A stretch of DNA of 64,000 nucleotides, taken from contig ML679961.1 in NCBI GenBank assembly GCA_007922225.1, forward strand, positions 73,450,890-73,514,889. Direction: 5' to 3'. How positions within the stretch are numbered: position 1 is the first letter of the stretch; each line of letters opens with the position of its first letter. This DNA comes from Emydura subglobosa (Eukaryota > Chordata > Testudines > Chelidae). Shown one piece after another: positions 11,546-24,640 of the stretch. Under the pieces are notes generated by a model. The model was not told the DNA's origin. It was given only the letters and a program-made list of their open reading frames with translations, and ran no database searches. The translations under genes were made by a program, and so were the position numbers.

Positions 11546-12499
11546 AAACACTCCAGACCAGAAAAATACTTGAAATCAGTGGGTTTATTAATATGCTTAA
11601 ATCAAAGCACATGCTTAAGTGTTTTGCTGACTCAAGCTAGAGTGCTCGACAATTTACAGAACTGAGCCATTAGTTCTTTGCTGAATAGGGATGGACATAG
11701 GCATGTCCTTAACTACTTAACTGAATTGCATACTTGCTCACTTCTGGATGGGGTGCTAGCAGAAATTGTGCATGATTAAGAGAAGTAGGAGCCGAGTGAA
11801 TGCATTGTTATTTTTAACAAAACAATAATGTCCCCACAGAAAAACAAAGAAACTAAAACACATTGAAAGTGCAGGAAACAGTTATTTAACAGACAGGTGG
11901 CAAAAGGTAAATTTTCCTTTGTTCATCAAAGCTCACTGGTGTTGCTAAGCTGCTTCATATCTGATACTGAAGAGGGAGAATCTCTCTTCAAAGGCATTTA
12001 AGACAGGAATAAACTTTGCAACATCTAAAAAATGGAAAGAGCAATGAATAATGAGAACATACTCACATTATTCCTCAGATCAAAAAGAAATTTGAAAATA
12101 TTAATAAAAAGGCACCTTGGATAGCTAAACCTTTCTTAATACAAATGGAATGACAGAATGATTTAAAATACCAATCTTTTTCATTTGAAATTGTTGAAAA
12201 GGATAATTTTTTTAAAAGGAGGGTGATCCTGACTCAACTGTTACATCCTTTTTATGTGCCTTTATGTTTTCTAACAGGCTCATAAAAATGCTTGATTTTT
12301 TTTCTCTCAAAATGTAGGTGAATATACACACATGCCAAAATACATGTTTAGAAATAACAGAGCTAAGAGATTTGTTGTTCAATACTATGTGTGAGACTTT
12401 ACTCTTACTGCTAGGCACCTGGAACTATGGTACCGCTGAACCTGTGCAAAAAGGTTGATGAGGAGTTATCATTATTCAGTCAACACGTCATGCTGTTGA
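11546..12499. other. Unannotated sequence with a partial foldback motif
   Basis: At about 11590-11720 there are scattered motifs of the 'cttaag' foldback family (aagcacatgcttaagtg, gtccttaactacttaac). No gene was seen. Confidence 0.45.
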
Positions 12500-12622
12500 T
12501 CCAGCAAAGCATTTCCGAGTGTGTTTAACTTTAAATACCTGACTAGTTGCCCTGATTTCAATGGAACTTCTTGTGTCCTTAAAATTAATCATATGCCTAA
12601 TTGCTTCTCTGGATCTGGGTCC
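12500..12622. repeat. Palindromic foldback (MITE-like) element
   Basis: The left arm 'gatccagcaaagcatttcc' pairs loosely with the right arm 'attgcttctctggatctggg', around a centre containing 'tgatttcaatggaactt'. The same family, built from 'attcagcaaagcacttaag' arms and an 'attgacttcaatgg' centre, recurs at about 22140 and 58685. Target duplications were not resolved. Confidence 0.55.
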
Positions 12623-14774
12623 ATATCCAGATCAGTAGTATCAGATATCTATTCTGTAGCCCTTCATATAGGACCTGACCCTGCAACTGAATGTGCACCT
12701 GTAGGGAGTACTCAAATGCAATTACTAACAGGCAGATGTCCACAGCACGACATCGGAATAGGCACCAATTGGCCTTCTTGTGTGTGATCTCAGAAAGATG
12801 CCTAATAACTCTTCACTCATAGATATGGATTCTCCAGGACACAGGGAACACACGGGGGATAGCGAGGTGGGGCAGGAAATGTATAAAGATGCAGCTCATG
12901 CTATACCTATGTTGACAACTACAGGACTTCTTCTGGGCTATCAGTGAAATCCCTTACGACAGCACTAAATACAACAATAAAACAAAAAAGGACCCATTAT
13001 TCAAGCTGATGTCACCTTTCCTGTAATGTCACTGCCATTTTAGCTTCTTCATTTTGTTCAAGTTATCCTTCCTCTTAGCTTATTTGAATGTTTCTTCATT
13101 TGCATCTCTCTCTCTCTCTCTGTTCCCCAGCATACACTTTTCCATGCTTTGCTCTCACTACTGCTCCACCTTCTCAGTATGCATCTTTATTTCTACCCTG
13201 GTCAGCACTAGATAGGTGTCACAAGTCATCATTTTAAAGCAATCAATACAGCACATTCACCCTTCATATTTCAGACTTCTAAAAAGCTTTCCATTTAGTC
13301 TTGATTTTTCTTTTTACATCCCATTTCACCTGACTTTTAATAGTACATATTTTTCTCAGGTAGAACTCCTTTAGGGATCTTTTCTTGCAAAATGTTTGCA
13401 TTGTAGAGGATGTGCCTATTCATAGTGAGTCTATAACCGAGTTCTTTTTGTTTAGTTCTTTTGCTCAGGAGTCATAGGTGATTCAAAAGAAGAGAGTCAT
13501 GCCAATTGCAAATCTGAGGTAGGTGCTGGTTCTTAAAATAGGTCAGATGGAGCTATCACCATTAGGAGAAAGGGAAAACTCCCCATGTGGTCTTCCAGCT
13601 ATATAGAGAGCTTCATTTTCCGGGCTGTAAATCTACCACTTTTCACTATCACTAATCTTTCTCTTCCATCTACACAATTATTTATTTCTCACTTACCTAC
13701 AATATAGTTAAAAATAGTAAAATAAATATTCACTGGGGCCACAGATCCTTGAAAATGAATCCCTTTTTTCTACCTGAGTTGTAGACTCTCTAAATAAAGA
13801 AAAAGGGTCATGAATATTCTTTTATATCATTGTAACATAAATATAAACATATCTGTGCTTAGGAAGAAACAAAGTGCAATCTCTGTGATCTCTTTCATAC
13901 CACACTGGTATGATCCAAAATTGATCAATCATAGTTCAACGATTTTATCAATGTATCTTAGAGTAATCACTCATATGGTCTATCTTTATAGAATCCTAAA
14001 TTCACATTTGACATTAATGATCTCTGTCAAAATATTATTGAAATTAAAAACACTAGCAAACAAATGACATTGAAGAACTTGGCAAATAATTTAAATCCAA
14101 TTCTGTTTTTATGCAATGCTACAATTAAGCACTTTCCCTGAAAAACATTTTGAGTTATATTCTCTGAAAAAGTAAAGCTAGATAAAAGCTGTTCTTTGGG
14201 TCCAGTGAAAATATTAATTGTGAATAGAGCAGGTTAAAAATAGAAAAATAAATATATGGGATTTTTTCTCTTTTGTCATCAACATTGCTTTTTTATTTTC
14301 CGAATGAATGATGATTTTATGATGAATGAATTATCAGGTTTGCAAATCATTCATAGAGGTTTTCTGGTGTCTCTAAATATCTTCAATTACAAGTACTTTT
14401 CAAATAACTTACACAAGCAGTTTTCAGTCTGACTTGTTTCCCCAACTTTTCCACCTCAAATGTGACTTTTACTGGACACTTAAATCACCTAATAATCTTT
14501 TTTCTCTTTGATTAGATGACTTAGAGTCTTTAACAACAGAATAACAAATAATGAATAGGGAATACTGTTTTTCTGGATGACTAATAATTTGTGGGAACAA
14601 TCATAAAATGTCCAGGCTTTGGAAATATTTTCCTGATTAAGGAGCAGTCCTCCAGAAACTCATGCATAACTCATGCATTACTAAAGTGAAGTCCCCATGT
14701 TTATAGTGAAAGTACTCACAAATCAGTTTTTCTACTATCTGACCAGTGGTAATATTTTCAATTTCAGGTTTTGC
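12623..14774. other. Unannotated sequence
   Basis: A (CT)n run lies at about 13105-13121. No genes or identifiable transposons were seen. The 85-codon frame at 13810-14067 is AT-rich and unrecognised. Confidence 0.5.
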
Positions 14775-14860
14775 ATACTCAGGATGAAATCTTGGCTCCA
14801 CTGAAGTCCATGGCAATATTACCAGTCATTGTAATGGGGCCAGATTTCACCCTCTGTATT
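14775..14860. repeat. Palindromic 'attgaagtcaatgg' module
   Basis: 'gatgaaatcttggctccact' and, 30 bases on, 'aatggggccagatttcaccc' are near inverted copies around a central 'gaagtccatgg'. Related modules lie at about 16620-16695 and 24765-24810. Confidence 0.5.
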
Positions 14861-14879
14861 TATCAGATTCTTCTAGCTG

Positions 14880-15173
14880 ACTAAAATCATAGGAATATAA
14901 ACATTGCCGTACTTGGTCAGACAAGTTTATTTAGTCTCTAATAGTGGTCAGAACCAGATGATTTTGAGGTAGTTGCAAGAAACCCTATAATGGGCAATTA
15001 TAGAATAATCAGCCCATGGGGAAGTTTCTTCCTAAACTTAATCAGATAGTAATTGGCTTTTGCCCTGAAACATCATGGTTCATATGTTTCCTATATCTAT
15101 GTCCTCTATATGGATAGCTTGGATTTGGTATAGGAGTTTGACACCTAACTTCCGTAGGTTCTTGAAAAATCCT

Positions 15174-15209
<36 letters not shown>

Positions 15210-15450
15210 TCCATGTTATATTAAAAACCAAATTATTTCTTAAAACCTGGTTTTTGGCCTTAGTGATACCTTTTGGGAAAGAGTTCCACAAGTTGACTGT
15301 GCATTGTGTTTAAAAGTATTTCCTTTTATGTATTGTTCAGCATTTAGAGACCTGCCCACTTTAATACCCTTTTATCACATTTATTCCTTCAGAAACAGAG
15401 AAGCAAAAATTTTTTTCTCTTCATTTGCTGATATTATTCTGACATGTTAC
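14880..15450 (-). mobile_element. CR1 LINE fragment, antisense, with (TC)n
   Basis: The region opens with 'ttgccgtacttggtcagaca' (reverse complement of the CR1 3' end). It later shows 'gaaagagttccacaagttga', 'ctgtgcattgtgtttaaaag' and 'tatttccttttatgtattgt', which are CR1 antisense landmarks. A (TC)n microsatellite of about 30 bases lies inside at 15175-15205. Confidence 0.6.
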
Positions 15451-17639
15451 ACAATTTGTGTTTAAAAAACGATGCCTCCGTTAAGCAACTGTTGTATGAA
15501 ATACACTAATTCCATCAGAGGTTTTTTTGTTGTTGTTTGATTGGTTGGTAGGTATGGCTTTTATTTATATATTTGTTTATTTTTGGTCAGAAATATATTA
15601 TTTCTACTACCTAAATTTCTCTCCCATGATCCTGCACTTAATTGATTGATGGATTTTTAAGGGACATTTTAATGATCCAAAAAATTGAAATGTAATGCTT
15701 CAGTAATAATTCATTTAAATATTTTCAACTATTGGCATTTTAAACCATAAAACGCTTGTCAATTCAGTTTGCCTGATTCTTTTGTAGAGAACATCTCCAA
15801 GCTTATCTCAGCCAACAATAATCCCCTCTAGGATTCTTATGCAGAGAGAAACATCTTCAAAGCTCATCCCAGCCACCAATAATCCTCTTGGGTCTGGAGC
15901 TCAGAATGCAGCAGGCTGTGCCATTGCTACTTTAGTTTTCAATACCCTCTCATAGCAACTCAATTAACCATGGAGTTTCTGCCCATGGGGGAAAATGGTG
16001 GTGTTGAATAGTGATGAATTGACCATGGCAGTGTCCCTTCACCCTCTGACTAGACGAAACAAAAATGTATTTACCCTTTGTCATTAAAAAAATTGAAATC
16101 AGCACAGGAAGGAAACCTATAGTATCTCATCTTGTAGACATCTCCTGAAGGGCAAATTGCAACATTTTGGGGAAGAAATGAAAAGGAAACAAAGAGAAAA
16201 AGGTGGGGGGGGGGGGGGGAAAAGAGGGAAAGAACGCTGAAAGAGAGCGAGAAAATAATTTAAAATCCAAAATCAATAATAGACTGTGTATATTAAGAAA
16301 TCAACATATGAAACAATCATTCCTGCACACAGATACACACCTTAACTCGGCAAAATCTCCATTGAGATCAACGTACCTTAATAATCATCGTAGGGTTGCT
16401 CCCAAATACAATTAACATTCCTCCTTTATTTCTCTTCCAATGTGTGAATGAAGGGGGCTGTGTTTCTCCTGTGCCAGCTTCTAGCATCATTAATGCCTAA
16501 AGTATGTAAGAAATGTCTGCCCCATTTTAGTAATGCCACCAGCTGTGGCAGGAGAAACATAAGCCCCTAAATTTAGATCTTGGCAGGGAGAAGCATTTCT
16601 GTTCCCTTTACTGTTCTGGGGTGAAAAATCCTGGCTCCCCTGAAGACAATGATAGTTTTCCCATTGATTTCAATGGGGCCAGTACTTCATCCATGGAATC
16701 AGGCTCATCATGTTCTTTGTGTTGTTGCATTTTGTTAACAGGTGGTAAAAGATCTATGTTCTTCACCAAATCAGGGCTGTCACATAAAGGATAACAACAT
16801 TTTTGATAAGCAAAGATCTGCTGCAAATTGTCAGAGGCATGGATGACTATGTTTGTTCTACAAACCTGAAAGCAAAGCCCGATGTACAGTCATTTGTGCC
16901 AGAAGAACAGGTTGCCCTGAGAAGACAGAGTGGATGAGATTCAGAAGTTTAAGAGTGAACATTAAGAAAGAAACTGTATCCCAGTGTTTCTTTTCACAAA
17001 ATTATGAAGATCTTCATAGTGTTTCCTGTGAATGAAAATCACCTTTGTGCAACTAACTTGTGCTGGCCCTGTGCATGAGACTGAATTTCACTATGAATTT
17101 CATTCAATAGAAGAGAAGATATAACGATATCTCAAATACAACATTGTGGTTGCAATAGGTAAATAATTCATTTATAATGGCAATAACAGTATATGCTGAG
17201 AAATGGGTCTTCAGCTTTCATGCTTCCGGACATTGTTGAGTAGTGAGAAAGGGAACATTTCCTCCAAAAACTGTGCTGCAAAAGCAGCCAGGTGTATTGT
17301 ATTTGCTTTCCTCTAGAACATCAGGCATAGCCCGCTGTTGAAAGCAGGATATCAGACTCAATGCACTACTGGTCTTATCTTGTATTGCCTATACTATTGA
17401 ATGTTCCTATCATAACCACACCAACCCATTGTGCAAGAGATGAAAATTCAGTTGGCCAGTTGTTTCTCAGTTGACAAACTCTCGCTCCTTCTGCCTGATG
17501 TCTTGGAGAAGTATTGACAGATCCTGGAGGAAGCTTAATCTAATCATTGTCAGCAAGATGGAGAATTGCAGTGATTTCACAGAGTGGAAAGCATGTGGTG
17601 AAAAATATAGGGAAGGTTTTATAAAAATGACATCTGAAT
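15451..17639. other. Unannotated sequence with poly-G tract and palindromic module
   Basis: A G15 homopolymer lies at 16205-16219, and a palindromic module (cctggctcccctgaagacaa against ttgatttcaatggggccag) at about 16620-16695. No gene was seen. Frames at 16203-16415, 16608-16826 and 16853-17035 are unrecognised. Confidence 0.45.
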
Positions 17640-17850
17640 AGGGACATCACCTGGTGTGATTAGGGGAATTGGAATCAAGAGGCCTAGGTAACACTCCTGT
17701 CTGTGCCACTGCCTCACTGTGTAACCTTATTTACATTTCTTATCCCCTTGGTGCCTCAATGTTGCAACTGGTAGAATGGGTACAATTATACTTCTCTGCT
17801 TTGGGGGCGAGGGGTGTTATTAGGGTTAATGAATGGTTCTAAAGCTCTTT
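17640..17850 (+). repeat. MIR-like SINE relic
   Basis: Sense MIR landmarks are 'gtgccactgcctcactgtgt', 'aaccttatttacatttctta' and 'ggtgcctcaatgttgcaact', followed by a 'tagaatgggtacaattata' block. Confidence 0.6.
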
Positions 17851-19716
17851 TAGAACCTTAGATTAAAAAGGACCACCGAAGGAGAAAATTTTATTAGTTT
17901 GGTGTCTTATATAGCACGTTAAACAAGAGGCCTAATTCTACAGTCCTTCATTCATTCCTTCCTCATGCAAATCTACATTGAAGAAAAAAGGTGTGTTTTG
18001 CATGAGGGCAAGTATTGAATAAAAAACTGCAGGATCTGGCACAACATTTGTTTTTCAATAGTCAGCTCAGCTCAGCCTCTGACATCAAGTAATGTCCTTT
18101 CTCTCCATTGCATTCCTACCAACCAGCACCACAAGACAGAATCAGAAATGAGACGGAAAATTTGTTATACATTCATGAGACAGAATCAGACCCAGCTGTG
18201 CCCTACTGCAGCTGCATTGACTCAGTGGTGCTGACTGTAGTTAAAAAACAATAAAAACCCTCTTTTGTGTCAGAAACCTAAGCAAATGTGACTCACAACA
18301 CATTACCAGCAAGACATGGGCAGTAACAAGGTGCTATTTTTATAGGCTCTGTTCTGATCATATCCACACTTTAAAAATCTATCAGTCTCTATTCTTGTTC
18401 CATTTGGGAGAAAAATAAGCACTGGATCTCCTGCTAGAGAGAGATATGAGTGCTGGAGTTTTTTGGGTTTTTTTTCAGGGGGAGGTGCCATTTGAGTTTT
18501 TTTTTTTAAGTTAACCCTTATGTGTTCAGTGGACACAAGAGGGAAGGCAAAGTGTGTCAAGTAGCACCTGATTCTGAGAGGTGATGAAATAGTTAAAATT
18601 CACTTACGTGGAGGGAAGTGATTCACAGACCTTTTGCTGATATGCTAAACAGGGCTGAATTTCACCCTTCAGTCAGGAGCTGAGAAACCACAAGAGCCAC
18701 TAATTTAAGTGGGTGTCCGTGATCCTCAGCACCCTGAGGCATATACACAGTGCTTTCCAGGATTAGGACTTTGGGAAAGTCTGGAGAGTTGTACGGTGAA
18801 AATGATACAATATCAATTGTCTTGTTATGTAAGGAACTTGCACTGGCTTTTTTGTTGAACTCAATGGTTCTAAGTATCCAAAATGTCCTGCTCAGTATTG
18901 TCTTGAAAAAGATGAAAAGAGCAGAGAGAGGATCAGGGTGGTACAGCTATAAATGCACATTGTAAATGAACACAGGAAAGTTTACTTAAGTGTAATAAAA
19001 GTCAGTGATGCAAGATTATCCCCAGCCAGCACAGCAGTCTTTAATATGAATACTCAAAAAACTGGTATTTTAAGCTTGCAGTCAATAAAGGGAAATGTAG
19101 GCAGCATCTCAGGAAAATTTTACTAACAATGAGCATGTTTTAAATCATGGAATATTCTCCCCAGATGGAAAGTTGTGGAAGTCTAGTCACCTGAGATCAT
19201 TTCACACCAAACTGGGGTGTGCACTAGGTTTAATGGAACGATTTATATACAGTCATGTGCAGAAGGCAGTTTGGAGTTTTGCCTGAGCACCGGAAGAAAT
19301 TGCATCTCAGGAGACGCTAGCTCTTCTGGGGCTGCTCTGTGTCTGCAAGGGGCTGTGTGAGTATTCCTTTCAAGTGCACTGACCTCACACTGCAGGCTCC
19401 CCGCTTATTGTGACTGCTGTTATGACAGTCCTGGCATAAATCACATAAGTGAAAGGAATCTTTTTGTGGCCTCCTTATGAATGCTTACAAGGGCAGATCA
19501 TCAGCTGGCCCACCCCTAGTAGGAATTAATCCTGCATTCAGATGAACTAAATAGGCTTTTTCTATGTCTAATTACTATGATTGTATTAAACCAATGGCAA
19601 AATATATTTGCATGAAAAGTCAATGATATTCAAAACAAAAAGGATGTTATGTTTGAAAACTGGATAAAGGTTCAGACTTTTTTTATAAAAATAGTTCAAC
19701 TATTCCTTGCAAAGAG
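17851..19716. other. Unannotated sequence
   Basis: No gene is seen. Poly-T-rich runs lie at about 18460-18510. The sequence at 19310-19600 is repeat-free, but I have no specific signal in it. Confidence 0.45.
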
Positions 19717-19724
19717 ATGGTTTT

Positions 19725-19826
19725 TAGAGCTGGCTGAAAAATGTGGGGTATTTTTATTTCTCAAAAAAATTGTCTCTCTTTTCACATAAAATAATTGAAC
19801 TTCAGTGTTTTTTCAACTATCTCTAG
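19725..19826. mobile_element. 102-bp hAT MITE with perfect 8-bp target duplication
   Basis: The left end 'tagagctggctgaaaaa' and the right end, read in reverse ('ctagagatagttgaaaaa'), form terminal inverted repeats. The flanks are atggtttt (19717-19724) and atggtttt (19827-19834), an exact 8-bp duplication as made by hAT transposases. The interior is AT-rich and noncoding. It belongs to the same family as the elements at 2890, 41479 and 54999. Confidence 0.8.
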
Positions 19827-19834
19827 ATGGTTTT

Positions 19835-20649
19835 ACATTGGAAGTGCAAGAACAATTATCAGAGCTATGTCAGAGCCCTCTTGGAAACAAAAAGCTCAGA
19901 TGTGACAGGAGAGAGAAAAATCTTTAACCTAAAATATGTTCCCACATACAGCTAAGAACACCATAAAATCATAATCTGAAGGAAAAAAAAGAACAAATGT
20001 AACCATTGGGAGAAAGGACAATAGAAACTCTCATCAGGAGATAATGCAATTAAAGAGATGCACATATGTGCAATATATGTGCACATTGCTAATGAATCAA
20101 TTACAAACAGTAGAGGCCTATTCTTCTCTCATGGCACAGAAGCAACTCCTACTAATTCTAACAGATCTTACAGATCTGAGCTCATTCATGTATCTGAAGC
20201 AAAACAAAGATGATGCAAGAGAAACAATTTATGTAAGGACTTCTACACGTAATCCAAGTTTAGTCTCCTCTTCAGGGTTCTGATCCTGAAAAGTGCCTCT
20301 GACCTTTAATAGACTGCAATATTTTTAATTACAGTGGGTTCACAAGAAGAACCCCATATTTTGCATGTCTGAACCATTAATGTACATGTTATTGCCATTT
20401 ACTGCCAAAGAGAATGCTGTGCATGTAGGCAAAGAGTAATGAGCAGAAAAAACTATAAAGGGTTACTTTCTCTTTTAGAGACAAGAGAATGTGTACAAAA
20501 TTCAGTGTGAAACATGTTAATAACAATTCCTACTCATAATCTGATATTTACCAGCACTTGCTGTCCTGAAAACTCCGATACACATTACAAACTTTAGATA
20601 GACTAGATTCAAATATGACAAGATGTTTATTGTATAAACCCCTAGATTA
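19835..20649. other. Unannotated sequence
   Basis: No gene or clear repeat was seen. The 79-codon frame at 20044-20283 is unrecognised. Confidence 0.45.
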
Positions 20650-20850
20650 GGGACTCAGAAGACCTGACTTCTGTTCCTTTTAACCTACTGTATGATCTTG
20701 AGCAAGGCTCTTCACCTCTTTCATCACCCTGTGTCCTCATCTTGTCTGGTGAGGATGCAAGTTTTGAATAGTGAAACTTAAAGTACAAGGGTGTCTCTTA
20801 CTATATGTTTGAACAGTGTCTAGCATAATGGGGCCAGTAGGTACTTCTGT
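20650..20850 (+). repeat. MIR-like SINE relic with reptile-type tail
   Basis: 'ggactcagaagacctgactt', then 'atgatcttgagcaaggctct', then 'tgtttgaacagtgtctagca' and 'taatggggcc' follow the MIR core and the 'gtacagtgcctagcacaatg' tail common in turtle genomes. Confidence 0.6.
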
Positions 20851-21119
20851 GGTGCATTTAATAACAAGCCCTTTTTTTCATGGTGCTTTTAGAATTGCAT
20901 CCATGGTTTCCACCAAAACAGAAACAAAGAATGAAATATTAAAAGTTAGAAGAAAAGAGTTACTGACATTTTCTGAAGCACAAATCAAACTCAAGGGGTC
21001 TGTGTTTGAGTCTGAGGCTAGACTTGGTTGAAATATTCATTGTGTGTATTCAAGGTGAATTGAACCTTTTGTTTGGCATGCTAGGAAGAGTTAGAAAACC
21101 TATTTTGGACCGAATTATT
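20851..21119. other. Unannotated sequence
   Basis: No convincing gene or repeat was seen. Confidence 0.4.
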
Positions 21120-21285
21120 CACTGCCTTTCATCCTGTGTATTAATTTATGCCTGTGCAAGTGAATGCAATATGGGTGTAAATTGCTCCTGTTACGATATG
21201 GCAGTGTTTTGAATCCCCTTTACACAGGGATAAATAACACAAGGTGCAAGGCCATGCAGAATCAGGCCCTTTGCTTATTAGGACT
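21120..21285. repeat. Dispersed noncoding repeat ('tgcctgtgcaagtg' family)
   Basis: 'ttatgcctgtgcaagtgaat', then 'cctttacacagggataaata' and 'acacaaggtgcaaggccatg', ending 'cagaatcaggccct'. A second copy with the same style of blocks lies at about 42485-42640. The family name is unknown to me. Confidence 0.45.
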
Positions 21286-22139
21286 CTCTTTGCTATCTGT
21301 AGTTATTCAATAAACAGTTTGTACAAATACATTTCAGCATCTGGGTTGTTTATGGACTGTTCTTGGCAACTATTCCATATTTGTTATTTGTAGTATGTGA
21401 ATGGACACCCAAGTCACATGATATTGTTTCTGCTGACTGGCTGGATGACTGAACATTTTTTTCAATTGGGAGAATAATGAATAGCAGGTAACAAATGCTC
21501 TTGCCCTTGCAGAGATACCTCTGATCATATACAAAGATGTGTATTCATATGGAAGACGATCTTTCACCAGATATTTGTGAAAATGAAAACTTCTCTGTAC
21601 AAATGTTCATGAATAGCAAAAAAAAAAAGAATGAATATAGTTGAACTAGACACCTATGCAGTATACAAATGAATGTTCACAGACCCTGTTTTGCAGCATT
21701 TAACCAGTTATAGTTATTATATGTGAACCAGTTTTCCCCGTCAGCGCCATCTGCCATCAGTACATCATGCTGAAAATGTTGCCCTTTATGTCTCACTGCA
21801 CATAACACCAGTTTAACAGGTCTAGAGATGTACTGGATGCCCCCATATCACAGCTAAGTATGAAGCAACTATCAGGGAATTTTAAAACCTTGCAGTCTTA
21901 GCTGTTATTAGCCACTGTAATTTTCTGATGTGTCTGATCCACTGATTATTTATGAAAGAATTTGTGCAAGGCAGCTGAAGAAATGCCATGGAAAACATTC
22001 CCGTGTTATACTCCATCATGCCTCAGTAGTTCATTTAGTACTTTCTATCTGTCTGTTTTATGTAGCACCCATCACCATAGTATTTAAAAGCTCAATTTGG
22101 GAAATCGCTTAACCATATCCTTAGTCCTATCCCTATTCT
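21286..22139. other. Unannotated sequence
   Basis: No gene or clear repeat was seen. A short A-run lies at about 21620. Confidence 0.45.
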
Positions 22140-22245
22140 GGAAAATGTTTGTGCTTATGCTTAAGTCTCATTGAGTTCAGTAAGACTTAAGAATGTCCTT
22201 AAGTGCTTCCCTGAATAGGGATCCTTTCCTGAATTGAGGCCCAAA
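22140..22245. repeat. Foldback ('cttaag') repeat
   Basis: 'gtgcttatgcttaagtctca' pairs with 'agaatgtccttaagtgcttc' around 'attgagttcagtaagac', followed by 'cctgaatagggatcc'. This is the family seen at 12500 and 58685. Confidence 0.5.
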
Positions 22246-22329
22246 TGCTCCTATAATGTAGTTATAAATCAGGGAATCAGGACTATTTATCAGTTTTTGG
22301 TAGAGGGTATGTTTTTTTAATGTTGGGCC

Positions 22330-22500
22330 AGATGCTAAGGATATGTCTACAGAGCAAGGGTGCTTTGCATGGGCTAATCTACCCAAGCTAGGCTGAATCC
22401 AACTACTGAAGGTAACAACCGCAATGATGACAATGCAGTGTGGGCTTCAAAGTGGGTTAGTGAGCTGAGTGCATACTCCAAGACCGTGTTAGGCTGTACT
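22330..22500. repeat. MITE fragment ('atgtctacag' type)
   Basis: 'aaggatatgtctacagagca' is followed by 'catgggctaatctacccaag'. This start resembles the TIRs of the elements at 42186 and 49846. The right end was not found, so it is probably truncated. Confidence 0.4.
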
Positions 22501-24534
22501 ACCTCCTACAAATCCATGGTTCACTAGTGTATTATTATTATTCATCACAAATAAAAAAAACCCAAACAACACAAAACAGTTCAAACATCTGTAAGTGCAG
22601 CTGATTGAATACAGAAATAACAAATATAAGAAATTGTGAATACTAGGTCTATTTCAATTTAACTGTATTCATAGTCATCAGTGTTTGTGAGTATGTGAAG
22701 CTTTACCAGTGGCCTGACTGATTCAGATGAATACATCTATTTGATACTGAATATTTTTATTAAGCCAATTAAGGCTCTTTATAAATATTTAGTCATCCAA
22801 TCAGGGAATAGAAACAAAACCATGTGACTTGAGTGACCCGTTTCCAAGCTCAAATACCAGAATGGTTATTTTGTGAATATTTCCTAGGCAAGCAATATGC
22901 ACTTGCAAAATGTGTTGATTAATACCAAATGTATTCACAAAAGTTGGGATTGGTTTATTTTTTTTTAAATAAATATATTTTATGCATGTTATTCAATTAG
23001 TTCTACTCATGTGATTTACAAAGCTATTGGTCATAACTGATAACCAACGGCTGGGTAACAAAATCAGCTGTCCTTAAAATGGAATAATTCTGTAATAGTC
23101 TGTTCTATGGTTTATGAGGAAACATTAAAAAAATGAAATCTATATAGCTGCTTCATGCTATGTTGGCCATTTCCTACCACCATCTCTCCAGTGAATGGGG
23201 GCTATGGAGCATGAGTTCTTCTCAGCCGGTGGGATTGTACCAGGTTCAGTGCTCAGCTGAACTTTATGGCTAAAATCCAAATCAGACCTCAGATTCTCTT
23301 AGGTCTTGAATATATGCAGAGTAAGCACAGCAAGATGGAGTGTAAATCTACAGTGCTCTAGTGTGCCATGCACTAACTGTTCATGTGGTCTCTAATGCTG
23401 AGCACTAAAAGTGAACTGTAGGACCTTTTAGTGTCCAGCAACAGGGTGCACAAAAATGGTTAATGCATGACACTCTGCAGCTTTTTAGAATTACACCCCA
23501 ACTTGCTGCACACTAACACTCCATATGGACTAGCCCTCAGTTTTCACCTTTCCTTCTGTTTTCTAAAGTCTACATTTCTTAGAAGTTGTCTATGGACCAC
23601 ATTTTGCTGGCATATTGGTGTCCAATATACATTATTCCATTATACTCAGTTTAGATAAAATCCTGTTATTCAATTTCTTTAATAAGCCAAAGTGCTGAAG
23701 TCTGATAAAACCCATTACTTACATTCTTTTATGCAATAATAACTCTCCTTCATTTACTTTCCATTTACTATCACCAAAATTTAAAATAATTTAGGAAAAG
23801 AATTTCCTTTGGTCTCCTATAAACTCAAGAGACCCTCAAGCATATTACATGACTAAACTGCACTGATTTCAGTGGGAATTGGATCAGACCCTTAATACCT
23901 GTTTCTTAACTTTCAGTCTTTAGATTTGATCCTGAAAACACTTATGCTTGTGGTTAACTCCAAAGGACATAATTTTGTAATACATCAAATTTGATTGATT
24001 TGGTGGTGCCAGGGCACCTACTAAAGGGACATTGTCAATATTAAAAAAAAATGTTAAAATTAAAAAAAAATACCCATAGGTATTTTACCAATAACTTCAG
24101 GAACCTTTATTTTTTGAAGTTTCCATTAATGTTTTATAGGATATAGCTATAAATAGCTTAACTAAATATTTTATTCATAATAAACTCAATTAAGTAACAC
24201 GTTACTTGCTCACCACAGTAGTCCTACTGATGTCAATGGCAATACTTGTTTAAGTGCTCTTCATCATGTACAAATGTTGAATATTTGGGCAAATTAGGTT
24301 TTGTAATTCCTCCTAAAGTCCATTTTCCATTTACAAAACCTAAATAATAAATCTAAATTACTTGTCTATGTCCATTTTAACCTTTCACTTTTGGATAGCC
24401 AGGCCAAATTCTCATCTCAGTTCTGCTGGTGCAATTTGTTTGACCTCACAACCTAGTTGTGTAATTGTGAAGGGGATCTGGCTTCTGGGACTCAGTCTGC
24501 TTTAAGTCAGATTGGAGAATATTAGCATCATGAA
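22501..24534. other. Unannotated AT-rich sequence
   Basis: No gene or complete element was seen. Short pieces of the 'tcagtgggaattggatcag' type occur at about 23865-23890. Confidence 0.45.
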
Positions 24535-24640
24535 ATCATTTTGAGCGGAAGAGATTGTAGAGTCTAGTCCTTTAGTCTATCCCCCTCTAGTATGGTAGAA
24601 CTGTGATTTCAGAAGCACTCCTAACAGGCGGGTGTCTACA
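24535..24640 (-). mobile_element. Possible CR1 antisense fragment
   Basis: 'gattgtagagtctagtcctt', then 'tatccccctctagtatggta' and 'aacaggcgggtgtctacagc' resemble the reverse complement of a CR1 3' region, but they are highly diverged. Confidence 0.35.

Noticed and set aside
12612..12800. Possible coding exon in frame 12521-12787
   Set aside because: The start overlaps the foldback repeat, and no homologous protein or splice structure was recognised.
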